Shown here: positions 1-5,962 of the stretch, in pieces | How the letters are laid out: each line of letters starts with the position of its first letter | Numbering within the stretch: the stretch's first letter is position 1 | Source of the DNA: UBA2421 sp964641895 | Lineage (GTDB): Bacteria; Planctomycetota; Phycisphaerae; Tepidisphaerales; Tepidisphaeraceae | NCBI GenBank assembly: GCA_964641895.1 | Contig: CAZXLA010000098.1 | Coordinates: 1-13,381, forward strand | Reading direction: 5' to 3' | Length of the DNA stretch: 13,381 bases | Program-made: the position numbers and the translations under genes | The notes under the pieces: generated by a model | Told to the model about the DNA's origin: nothing | What the model saw: only the letters and a program-made list of their open reading frames with translations | The model's database searches: none

Positions 1-17
1 GTTCGCATAACGCTCAC

Positions 18-629
18 CTAACGAACGACCCCCGCAGCACCGGCAAGGCTGTGTTCGAAGAGCACTTGCCACTCGATCTGCTGCAGGGCAACGAGGATGT
101 CGTGGCGCGCGTCAGCCGGAATGCTGTCGGGCGTTTGGTTATGAACCGCTTCGACGACATCCACAAACCCGTGCGCGTCAAAATCGCCGAGCGTAAGTTT
201 CATGATCGATTTGTCCGCCGGGCTGGCGTTGATGACATCGACCGCCTGGCGCGAGATGGCGGCCAGCGCCGGGTGGCCGCGGCATTTGTTGAGCCAGTAT
301 TTGCTGTTCCAGAAATCGCCCTCTCTCCGGTGCATGATGGCGTGCCAGTAGCTGCCGGTGGGGGTATCGATCGCCTGGCTGAGTTGGTGGCTTTCGGCGA
401 GGTAGTCGTGACGAAGCCACAGTGCCGCCAGCACGGCGGCGGCATCACACGGGGAGGTTTTCCCGCGCGATAGGACCGTCTCCGGGTTCAACGCCCCAAG
501 CAGCTCGGCGGCGCGGGGATTGCCGGGCTGGCGGACGACTAACTTTCGATAGACGATCGATGAATGGAGGGAGAGCGCTTCGGCGGCGTTGGCGGCGAGG
601 CTCGAAAGAAGTTGTGCGTCGGGTACCAT
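18..629 (-). CDS. Conserved protein of unknown function with a YWHxIMHRRExD motif
   Basis: This is a 203-residue soluble protein with no signal peptide or membrane segment, so it is probably cytoplasmic. Its most distinctive part is the block at residues 93-119: 'SYWHAIMHRREGDF' is followed by N108-S-K-Y-W and then H119-P. From memory, a closely similar block (YWHGIMHRREPD, then NAKYW and GxHP) recurs in uncharacterised proteins of planctomycetes and other environmental bacteria. The clustered His, Arg and Glu residues suggest a ligand or metal site, but the function is unknown. The start is the ATG at 627-629. No strong Shine-Dalgarno sequence is visible before it. The gene diverges from the lipoprotein gene at 701 across 71 bp, so the two may share control. 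Coding status is well supported by the motif; function is not. Confidence 0.8.
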   Translation of the reverse strand: MVPDAQLLSSLAANAAEALSLHSSIVYRKLVVRQPGNPRAAELLGALNPETVLSRGKTSPCDAAAVLAALWLRHDYLAESHQLSQAIDTPTGSYWHAIMHRREGDFWNSKYWLNKCRGHPALAAISRQAVDVINASPADKSIMKLTLGDFDAHGFVDVVEAVHNQTPDSIPADARHDILVALQQIEWQVLFEHSLAGAAGVVR

Positions 630-635
630 AGTGGT

Positions 636-666
636 TTGAAGATTTCGGGCGTCGACGTCCGATAAT
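636..666 (+). promoter_or_regulatory. Candidate promoter with palindrome in its spacer
   Basis: TTGAAG at 636-641 and GATAAT at 661-666 resemble -35 and -10 hexamers. They are separated by 19 bp, which is longer than ideal, and lie about 34 bp before the lipoprotein start. The spacer contains the near-perfect palindrome GGGCGTCGACGTCC (647-660; 12 of 14 positions symmetric). This could be an operator controlling both divergent genes. The call rests on sequence pattern only. Confidence 0.35.
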
Positions 667-685
667 GACAGAGGAATCGATTCTT

Positions 686-694
686 AGAAAGAGG
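686..694 (+). promoter_or_regulatory. Ribosome binding site that sets the lipoprotein start
   Basis: AGAAAGAGG ends 6 nt before the ATG at 701. This favours that ATG over the in-frame ATG at 665, which lacks a Shine-Dalgarno sequence and would put 12 charged residues ahead of the signal peptide. Confidence 0.65.
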
Positions 695-700
695 AATTCA

Positions 701-1153
701 ATGCGCCACGCATGGATGCTGGGTGTTACGAGTCTCGCCATCGCCGCCGGTTGCACGCAGCGGCCGCCGCCGTTTATTACGAATGATAAGGCCCTTCGCA
801 AGCCGTCGACCGAGTTGGCCGCCGACTCGGTGAAGCGGTTTCCTTATAAAACCGACGCCGAAAAAGGGGGCGAAGCCGTCGCCCGGGCGCAGGTGGGCAA
901 CACCGCCAACTGGATGGAGATCGTCAACCTTTCCGACAAGGATTGGGGCGACGTCGAGATCTGGATCAACAAAAACTGGGTCGTGTTCCTGCCCGCGATG
1001 GAACGCGGCAAGCTCAAGCGCATTCCGTTCTCGGCGATTTTCAACGACAAGGGAAACACATTTCCCACATCAACCAAGACCGAACGGCTGGAACTGGTTG
1101 AGTTGCTGCGTGACGGCAAGATGTACACCGTTCGATTGCAACTGGCGGATTGA
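701..1153 (+). CDS. Small lipoprotein of unknown function
   Basis: This is a 150-residue exported lipoprotein. The N-terminus has a short basic region, a hydrophobic stretch and the lipobox IAAGC with Cys18 as the lipidation site, so the mature protein should be membrane-anchored. The mature domain (about residues 65-150) contains 'WMEIVNLSDKDWGDVEIWIN', then VVFLPAMERGKLKRI, F-N-D-K-G-N-x-F-P-T and RDGKMYTVRL. This alternating hydrophobic pattern suggests a small beta-sandwich. I recall similar 'VNLSDxDWxxVExWxN...DKGNxFP' proteins from planctomycetes, where they are uncharacterised. An in-frame ATG at 665 is possible but less likely (see the ribosome binding site). The gene appears monocistronic, since a strong hairpin follows at 1197-1245. 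No catalytic residues are evident. Confidence 0.82.
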   Translation: MRHAWMLGVTSLAIAAGCTQRPPPFITNDKALRKPSTELAADSVKRFPYKTDAEKGGEAVARAQVGNTANWMEIVNLSDKDWGDVEIWINKNWVVFLPAMERGKLKRIPFSAIFNDKGNTFPTSTKTERLELVELLRDGKMYTVRLQLAD

Positions 1154-1196
1154 TCGTTGTTAAAGCGCCGCTTCGCCGGGCCAACTAATGTATCAA

Positions 1197-1245
1197 AAAC
1201 CGCCGGCGCGTTATCAGACGATCGAGTCTGACGCGCCGGCGGTTT
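1197..1245. terminator. Long perfect hairpin, probable terminator
   Basis: Arms 1197-1211 (AAACCGCCGGCGCGT) and 1231-1245 (ACGCGCCGGCGGTTT) are perfectly complementary over 15 bp. Inside them is a second stem, CAGAC/GTCTG (1215-1219 with 1226-1230), closing a 6-nt loop, with a 3-nt bulge at 1212-1214. It begins 43 bp after the lipoprotein stop. On the plus strand the trailing T run is short (TTT then G). On the minus strand the stem is followed by TTTTTGATA, a better tract. It may therefore work in both directions, although no minus-strand gene is evident just upstream. Confidence 0.65.
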
Positions 1246-1361
1246 GTGCACATTGGGATGGCAGGATCGCGTGAAACGCCGCACTCGGGCTTGGAGATGC
1301 CGCGGGTCAATCGTACATCCACGATGCCGTCGAGCCGACGTATGAACAGGTGGATGTGTGA

Positions 1362-1496
1362 ATGTCCGAGTTTATACGTTCTGGGCCGGCGACGTGGTCG
1401 GGGGTGTTTGAGTGGAGGCGTCTGTGGCGATCGAACCGGATCAATCCGCGGTGGCTGAACGCGATGCGTCAAGCTGGCCGCGTGAGGTCGACATGA
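1362..1496 (+). CDS. Possible 44-residue Arg/Trp-rich small ORF overlapping the PilZ gene by ATGA
   Basis: ATG at 1362 opens a 44-codon frame beginning MSEFIRSGPATWSGVFEW and ending RQAGRVRST. An AGGTGG sequence (1348-1353) lies 8 nt upstream. Its TGA (1494-1496) overlaps the ATG of the PilZ gene (1493) as ATGA, the classic geometry of translational coupling. The peptide has nine Arg and four Trp residues. Roughly 70% of third codon positions are G or C, which fits coding DNA but is also expected in GC-rich non-coding sequence. I do not recognise the peptide. It could be a leader peptide, a small partner protein or chance. Confidence 0.3.
   Translation: MSEFIRSGPATWSGVFEWRRLWRSNRINPRWLNAMRQAGRVRST
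1484..1487 (+). promoter_or_regulatory. Ribosome binding site for the PilZ gene
   Basis: GAGG at 1484-1487 lies 5 nt before the ATG at 1493. It supports this start over the upstream in-frame GTG at 1412, which would add 27 residues of low-conservation sequence. Confidence 0.5.
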
Positions 1497-1912
1497 TTTT
1501 GTCGGCGATGGATGCGGCCGTTTCGTCTCCGTCTTCATCGCCGTCGATGGGAACATCGGCCGATCGACGGTCATCGTCGCGGCATTCTTACCGCACGCAG
1601 GCCACGCTCAAGCTCTACGCCGACCCCGCCGACGCCGCGCCGCGCGTCCTTTACACCCGCGACGCCGACACCCGGTGCGCCGGCTTCATCACGCAACACC
1701 TGCTCCCGCTGGGCTACGGCGGGTGGGTGACGATCGTGGTGCCCAACGGCGAAGAAATCCACGCCGAATGCACCATTTACCGGTGCCGCAAGACCGTGCA
1801 GGGTTGGCACGAAGGCGCGATGCGCTTCAACCGCGACGTGTGGCAGTTTGCCTCCGACAATGAAGGCGCGCTCAGCCCGCAGCCATGCCGGGGGCTTCGG
1901 TTGGCGCAGTGA
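1493..1912 (+). CDS. PilZ-domain-like protein
   Basis: This is a 139-residue soluble protein. A Ser-rich N-terminus (residues 9-33) leads into a PilZ-like domain of about 90 residues. PilZ domains bind cyclic di-GMP through an RxxxR motif and a (D/N)xSxxG motif. Here R26-SSS-R30 (or R30-HSY-R34) fits the first. D59-T-R-C-A-G64 matches the second except that Ser is replaced by Arg. The following pattern 'LPLGYGGWVTIVVPNGEEI', then YRCRKTVQGWHEGAMRF, has the beta-strand spacing and the RCR and RF ends common in planctomycete PilZ proteins. Because the second motif is altered, binding of c-di-GMP is uncertain. ATG 1493 was chosen for its Shine-Dalgarno sequence and the ATGA overlap; a GTG at 1412 (166 residues) is the alternative. 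The gene converges on nrfA with 21 bp between stop codons. Confidence 0.72.
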   Translation: MILSAMDAAVSSPSSSPSMGTSADRRSSSRHSYRTQATLKLYADPADAAPRVLYTRDADTRCAGFITQHLLPLGYGGWVTIVVPNGEEIHAECTIYRCRKTVQGWHEGAMRFNRDVWQFASDNEGALSPQPCRGLRLAQ

Positions 1913-1929
1913 ACGGGTTCATCAGCGCC
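1903..1929. terminator. Hairpin spanning the convergent gene junction
   Basis: GGCGC (1903-1907) pairs with GCGCC (1925-1929), and TGAAC (1910-1914) pairs with GTTCA (1917-1921) inside it. The structure includes the stop codon of the plus-strand PilZ gene and lies just beyond the nrfA stop. No T tract follows on either strand, so it is at best a weak bidirectional terminator. Confidence 0.35.
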
Positions 1930-1933
1930 CCAA

Positions 1934-3520
1934 TCACCGCGCCGACGCCTGCGTGGTTGGCGCCTTGGATTTGCTCCATTGGACCGCTGCCAGTTCGCCT
2001 TGCCGCGCGTAATCAATGGATTCACCCAATACCCGGGCCGCTTCCTGCGGCGCGTGGAATCCCATGGAGTTCTCGGCATTGACGAAATCCAGCCGCCATT
2101 GAGCACGGCGCTGCAGCTCGCAGGCGTGTTTGAGCTGCTCGTCACTCGCGCCGGCGGCCTTTGCTGCGACGACGGCGCTGATCAACCCGTCTATTGCTGT
2201 GCCGGCACGCTTCATGAGGGCGTAATTGCGATCCTGAATGGTCTGCACGCGTGCGGCGAGTTCAGTCTCCTCGACATGATGGCACGGTTGACAAGACCGC
2301 GCGATATTGAGCATCGGGCTGCGCACCCAGTGGTCGCTCACCTTCATGGCGCCTTCGCGCGTGTATGGCATATGGCAGTCGGCGCACGCAACGCCCGAGC
2401 GCGCGTGGATGCCCTGGCTCCACATTTCAAACTCCGGATGCTGGGCCTTTAGAATCGACGCGCCGGTTTCGGCATGTTTGAAGTCGGAAAACGGCGTGCC
2501 GTCGGCAAACTTCAGGTTGTTGTAATGCTCTTCAATCTCGTCGGCTTTCAGGCCGTTGGCCCAGGGGAAGAACAACGTGGTCTTCGGGCCGCAGTAGTAT
2601 TCGACGTGGCATTGGGCGCACGCGAAGCTGCGCATCTCCTGGCGCGAGGCGTCGACGTTGGGATCGTATGCCAGCTTGCGATCGCCTTTGCGCCAGCGCT
2701 CAATGCTGGGCAGATGCGCCGTGGGTTTGTTCGACGCGGCCAGCGCCGCGATGCCGTGAACGAAACCGGGGCGGGTGACGCGCAGTTCCATGTTCGAGGG
2801 GTCATGACAATCGACGCACGAAACCGGGTGTGCTTCGCCGAGGTGCGCCGCTAGTGCCTGCTGCGTGGTGGCGGGCTTTCCGTCGGCGGGCCTCGGTTCG
2901 CCGGCGGCAGCGGGGCTGCCGTCGGGCGTTTTGAGCAGTTCGGCGTGGGCGTCGACGTACGAAAGCTTGCCCATCAACTCAAACCCCTTCATCACCGCCG
3001 GCCAGTCGAAGCCGTTGGCGTCGGCAAGTTGCTTGCCTTCGGATTCCAAGCCCACGCGGCGCCAGGTGGGGGTGATCGATGCGTGACAATGCAGGCAGGC
3101 GCCGGTTTGCGGCTTTTTGGTGACGCGCTCGGTCTGTTCCTGATCGTAAAGCATGTACGCATGCCCCCTGCGGTCCCGAAAATCAACGCTAAACGAGTAA
3201 CCGAGGAACATGCGTTTCAGCCACGGGTCGCGTTCGATGCGTGATTCGGGAATCGGCCCGTCCGACCCGCCGTAGCGGGTGCGCGTCTTGTCAACCGTGC
3301 GCGAGTATCCATCCAACTGACGCGGCCAGTTGGTGCCCCACACTTTCGGATCGGTCGTGTTGTTGTCGACGTTCACCAGTTTGAGATAGGGGTTCTTCGC
3401 TTCCTGCTTGCGCGTGAAAATGTTCACCAGCATATACGCCACGCCGGCCGTAATCAGCGCCGTCAGGATGACTGTGGCCACAAAGGGTACGACGGTTCTT
3501 CGCGCATTTTGATCCGACAT
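1934..3520 (-). CDS. nrfA: NrfA, ammonia-forming cytochrome c nitrite reductase (CxxCH active-site type)
   Basis: This is the catalytic pentaheme subunit that reduces nitrite to ammonium with six electrons from NrfH on the periplasmic side. The 528-residue protein has an N-terminal membrane helix (about 10-34) without a clear cleavage site, so it is probably anchored. Five heme motifs are present: CLHCH (142-146), CVDCH (235-239), CAQCH (301-305), CADCH (379-383) and CQPCH (410-414). E307-Y308-Y309 after heme 3 and K358-A-Q360-H361 match the calcium-site and active-site residues of NrfA. H397 and H489 are candidate distal ligands. The first motif, normally CxxCK in the E. coli type, is CxxCH here, as known for Campylobacter jejuni and other lineages; maturation should then not need the NrfEFG lyase. 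A Pro/Ala-rich insert lies at about 197-220. The start ATG has GAGAGG 8 nt upstream. It is the last gene of the porin-nrfH-nrfA cluster. Confidence 0.95.
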   Translation of the reverse strand: MSDQNARRTVVPFVATVILTALITAGVAYMLVNIFTRKQEAKNPYLKLVNVDNNTTDPKVWGTNWPRQLDGYSRTVDKTRTRYGGSDGPIPESRIERDPWLKRMFLGYSFSVDFRDRRGHAYMLYDQEQTERVTKKPQTGACLHCHASITPTWRRVGLESEGKQLADANGFDWPAVMKGFELMGKLSYVDAHAELLKTPDGSPAAAGEPRPADGKPATTQQALAAHLGEAHPVSCVDCHDPSNMELRVTRPGFVHGIAALAASNKPTAHLPSIERWRKGDRKLAYDPNVDASRQEMRSFACAQCHVEYYCGPKTTLFFPWANGLKADEIEEHYNNLKFADGTPFSDFKHAETGASILKAQHPEFEMWSQGIHARSGVACADCHMPYTREGAMKVSDHWVRSPMLNIARSCQPCHHVEETELAARVQTIQDRNYALMKRAGTAIDGLISAVVAAKAAGASDEQLKHACELQRRAQWRLDFVNAENSMGFHAPQEAARVLGESIDYARQGELAAVQWSKSKAPTTQASAR

Positions 3521-3537
3521 CGGAGAGTCCTCTCAAT

Positions 3538-3559
3538 CACGGTCAACGAAGTGACCGTG
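3538..3559 (-). promoter_or_regulatory. Intercistronic hairpin between nrfH and nrfA
   Basis: Within the 54-bp gap between nrfH and nrfA, an 8-bp perfect inverted repeat (CACGGTCA 3538-3545, TGACCGTG 3552-3559) encloses a 6-nt loop reading CUUCGU in the mRNA. No T tract follows, so it is not a terminator. It is immediately followed by a second small repeat, GAGAG-GA-CTCTC (3523-3534), that contains the nrfA Shine-Dalgarno sequence. Such elements can stabilise downstream mRNA or tune translation. Confidence 0.5.
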
Positions 3560-3574
3560 CTGCCAAATTCTGCT

Positions 3575-4051
3575 TCATTTCACCGGACCGTGCCCCACGC
3601 CTTGATGGCAATGGATACATCGGACAGCATCTTCTGCTGTCTTGCTGCCGGCGAGAATTTCATGCACCAGGTCACCGTGACACCGCAGACAGTTTCCCTG
3701 CACGATCTGGGCGTTGTGCGGCTTGATCATGATCGGCTCGTGAAAATCCTGCAGCGTGAAGCCCTTGCTGTGGTGGTAGCCGTTGGATGCCTTTGTCATG
3801 TACTTGCCGACAAAATCAACCGGCACATGGCAATCGTTGCAGGTTGCGACGGCGTGATGCGAGCCTTTCAGCCAGCCGTCGTACTGCTCATTCATGATGT
3901 GGCAGTTGGCGCAGGCGTTGGGGTCATTGCTCAAATATGCAAGCCCCTCGGCATAGCTAAAGGTGAAAAGCCCCAGGCCCAGCGCCGCGCCCAGGGGAAT
4001 CGCGATGGCGATCCAGGGTCGAAGTGAAAATCCGCGCGGCGCGGTTGGCAT
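3575..4051 (-). CDS. nrfH: NrfH, tetraheme cytochrome c quinol dehydrogenase subunit
   Basis: This NapC/NirT-family membrane cytochrome oxidises quinol and passes electrons to NrfA. The 158-residue protein has one N-terminal membrane helix (about residues 12-34) and four heme motifs: CANCH (47-51), CNDCH (71-75), CLRCH (121-125) and CIHCH (145-149). M53 in CANCHIM matches the unusual Met ligand of the first heme described for NrfH. The number of hemes and the length are typical of the family. ATG at 4051 was chosen because GAGGA sits 5 nt upstream. An upstream TTG at 4081 would add ten residues and overlap the porin stop codon. It lies 26 bp after the porin and 54 bp before nrfA, consistent with one transcript. 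Confidence 0.93.
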   Translation of the reverse strand: MPTAPRGFSLRPWIAIAIPLGAALGLGLFTFSYAEGLAYLSNDPNACANCHIMNEQYDGWLKGSHHAVATCNDCHVPVDFVGKYMTKASNGYHHSKGFTLQDFHEPIMIKPHNAQIVQGNCLRCHGDLVHEILAGSKTAEDAVRCIHCHQGVGHGPVK

Positions 4052-4056
4052 GTTGA

Positions 4057-4061
4057 TCCTC
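4057..4061 (-). promoter_or_regulatory. Ribosome binding site that sets the nrfH start
   Basis: GAGGA on the minus strand lies 5 nt before the ATG at 4051. No comparable site precedes the alternative TTG at 4081. Confidence 0.55.
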
Positions 4062-4077
4062 GTCCACAATTCCAAGT

Positions 4078-5538
4078 TCAAAACGTAAACGTCACCGCAG
4101 CGTAAGCATAGTCGATGTCATCGTCGGGGCCGTTGGTTTCGTTAATGAAATCGCCGACGAAAAAGTGGCTGTAGCCGACGTACACCTGCGTGTGACGATC
4201 GATCTGCCACGTCAGCAGCAGATCAATTTCCGACCCGATGAACTTGGCGTCGGTTCCGGTATCCGCCCTCAGCACCGAACCAGAGGCCGCATAGAGCGCA
4301 TCATCATCGCTGGCGCGGCAGAAGTAATGGTAATCGCCGCGTAATGTGAGCTTCTTGGCGTAGGCATGATTCTGAAGCAGCGTCAGCTCGATGCCCAGAT
4401 GCAGATCGACAATATTCTGCCGGCCGACGACGTCGATGTAGCCGAAGAACAGGTGGCCGGTGGGGAAGAGCTGGTTGAACGTCTCTGTATCGGAATCGTT
4501 CGGGTCATCGTCGCCGCTGGCATAATCGAAACCAATGAACGGCCGCGGGGTGCAGGCGACGTCGGCGAAGGTGTAGCCGGCTTCGGTCGCAATGGAATAC
4601 GCGGAGATATCGCCACTGCCGCTGTTGCCGAATTGATAGGCGAGTTCGATGTCGTAATCGAATGGTTTGGGCGCGGCGCTAAGTCTGCCGCCGATCGTGT
4701 ATGTATCGGTATCGAGATCGGCCCCGTCATCGACTTGTGCTTGCTTCCACAGGCCCAGTGCGAATGCTTCGAACCTTGCGCTTCCGGGCAAGCACCTCTC
4801 CGGCACGCCGAACGTCGCGTAGATCCCGCCGAAAGTTGTGTCGCCGTCGCCAGAGTTGCATTCTTCCTTTTCGACGATCACCGGACGAACGAGGAATGCA
4901 TCGATCGTGTGCTTCTTGCCCACTTGATACGACACTTTGCCGCCTTCAAACGTGCGGCGGACGTTGGTCCAATCCAGCGGGCCGATCAGACGCTGCGCGC
5001 CATAGATCAAATCCTGCCGGCCGACGCGGATGGTCGCGGCGTCCTCGCCGGACGGCAGTTTTACATCGATGAATAGTTGCTGAAGATCGGCCTCATCGGC
5101 ATCGGTCGGACGCGGCTCAATGCTGGTCGCCGACGGCGTGGGTTCTCGGCCGTCGTCGACGAGAGAGGACTTTCCCTGGACGAAGACTCGAATGTTCGGC
5201 CCGAAGTGCGCATCAAGATGAAGCAGGTAGCGTTGAAGCGCATAGCCCCAGTCATTCTCAACCGCGCCGAAGTTCTCGTTGGAAAAATACTCGTATCGAT
5301 AGCGTACTTGCCCGCCGAGCGAGAGATACCAGTCGTCCGGACCGAGTGAGATGTACTTGAGCGCGTCAAACGGATCGGAGCGGTTGGCCGAGTCTTTGAG
5401 ATATGAATAATTCTCATTCCACCGCACTGGCGTATACGCCGGTGGGGCGGGCGCTGTGGTGTTCGGCTCGGGAACAGTTTGTCCTTTGGTGGTGGCGAGG
5501 CAGGTTACAAGAACTGTCAAGGCGGTGACGGCCTTCAC
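4078..5538 (-). CDS. Alginate-export-family outer-membrane porin
   Basis: This is a 486-residue predicted outer-membrane beta-barrel. A signal peptide (about residues 1-19) and a Pro/Thr-rich linker precede the barrel. Hallmarks of the alginate-export (AlgE-like) family are R39-W-N-E-N-Y-S-Y-L, S-D-P-F-D-A-L-K-Y near 54-62, 'WYLSLGGQVRYRYEYF' (70-85), LQRYLLHLDAHFGPNIRVFVQ (split around residue 110), and 'IRVGRQDLIYGAQRLIGPLD' near 170-189. The chain ends in alternating aromatic residues with a terminal Phe (AAVTFTF), the usual barrel-assembly signal. The start codon is GTG (5536-5538) with AAAGGAGG 4 nt upstream. In other bacteria members export alginate, but many are generic anion channels. 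Its position as first gene before nrfH-nrfA suggests it lets nitrite or another anion into the periplasm; that role is inferred from context only. Confidence 0.88.
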   Translation of the reverse strand: MKAVTALTVLVTCLATTKGQTVPEPNTTAPAPPAYTPVRWNENYSYLKDSANRSDPFDALKYISLGPDDWYLSLGGQVRYRYEYFSNENFGAVENDWGYALQRYLLHLDAHFGPNIRVFVQGKSSLVDDGREPTPSATSIEPRPTDADEADLQQLFIDVKLPSGEDAATIRVGRQDLIYGAQRLIGPLDWTNVRRTFEGGKVSYQVGKKHTIDAFLVRPVIVEKEECNSGDGDTTFGGIYATFGVPERCLPGSARFEAFALGLWKQAQVDDGADLDTDTYTIGGRLSAAPKPFDYDIELAYQFGNSGSGDISAYSIATEAGYTFADVACTPRPFIGFDYASGDDDPNDSDTETFNQLFPTGHLFFGYIDVVGRQNIVDLHLGIELTLLQNHAYAKKLTLRGDYHYFCRASDDDALYAASGSVLRADTGTDAKFIGSEIDLLLTWQIDRHTQVYVGYSHFFVGDFINETNGPDDDIDYAYAAVTFTF

Positions 5539-5561
5539 GAATCCTCCTTTTGACCGACCGA

Positions 5562-5589
5562 ATTATCCAATGAAGGCGATGAGAAGCAA
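5562..5589 (-). promoter_or_regulatory. Candidate promoter of the porin-nrfH-nrfA cluster
   Basis: On the minus strand TTGCTT (5584-5589) and GATAAT (5562-5567) are spaced by 16 bp, and the -10 element is 23 bp from the GTG start. The -10 is a good match and the -35 is poor, which would suit an activator-dependent promoter. I see no FNR-type TTGATNNNNATCAA box in the 75-bp gap. Read-through from the DUF6504 gene is also possible. Confidence 0.35.
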
Positions 5590-5613
5590 GCGAATCACTC
5601 AGTTGTGCCAGCG

Positions 5614-5943
5614 TCATTTTGTCGCGGACACGGAGTAGATCCACCACCGCTGTTTCGGCTTGTTTCGATTCTTCGCCTGCCGTTCGCAATATAAAGTGAA
5701 GCGCTGTCCGGATTCGGTTTTGATTTCGTGCCAATGCTGTCGCAAATAAAGTTCGCCGCGGTCGCGGGAGCTTGTTTTCCAGCTTCGCGCCACGCCGGCG
5801 AGGGTGTATTTGGTTTTTCTCCAGAAGAATCGCGACGGCAACCCCGGCTCGCCGCGCGACATGGCGCCGGCATCGAACGTGCCGGCGACGGGTTCGATCG
5901 GTTCGCTGATGAACTGCGGCAATTCCGCGCCCATGCGGGCCAT
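5614..5943 (-). CDS. DUF6504 family protein
   Basis: This is a 109-residue soluble protein that fits the DUF6504 family, whose function is not established. Conserved points visible are F11-I-S-E-P-I-E, then G34-L-P-x-R-F-x-W-R (34-42), V/A-x-S-W near 52-55, 'GELYLRQHWHEIKTESGQ' (63-80), F82-x-L-Y-C-x-R, and the closing RWWIYS (99-104). Family members elsewhere are sometimes found near translesion-polymerase genes; none is seen here. No signal peptide is present. The ATG at 5941-5943 lies 19 bp after the stop of the short ORF 5963-6118, so the two may be co-transcribed. The porin gene follows after 75 bp on the same strand. No strong Shine-Dalgarno sequence is visible. Confidence 0.78.
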   Translation of the reverse strand: MARMGAELPQFISEPIEPVAGTFDAGAMSRGEPGLPSRFFWRKTKYTLAGVARSWKTSSRDRGELYLRQHWHEIKTESGQRFTLYCERQAKNRNKPKQRWWIYSVSATK

Positions 5944-5962
5944 CGTACCGACCGACTGATGG

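Noticed and set aside
51..473. Plus-strand open frame opposite the 203-residue protein
   Set aside because: Its translation has no recognisable motif, and the minus-strand product carries the conserved YWHxIMHRR block.
1412..1492. Longer PilZ protein starting at GTG 1412
   Set aside because: The 27 extra residues show no conservation pattern, whereas ATG 1493 has GAGG at good spacing and an ATGA overlap with the small ORF.
2474..2854. Plus-strand frame within nrfA
   Set aside because: It lies opposite the heme motifs of NrfA and has no start signal or family features.
4366..5076. Long plus-strand open frame (236 codons) opposite the porin gene
   Set aside because: It is the mirror of a GC-rich coding frame. 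The porin on the other strand has clear family motifs, signal peptide and Shine-Dalgarno sequence, while this translation shows none.
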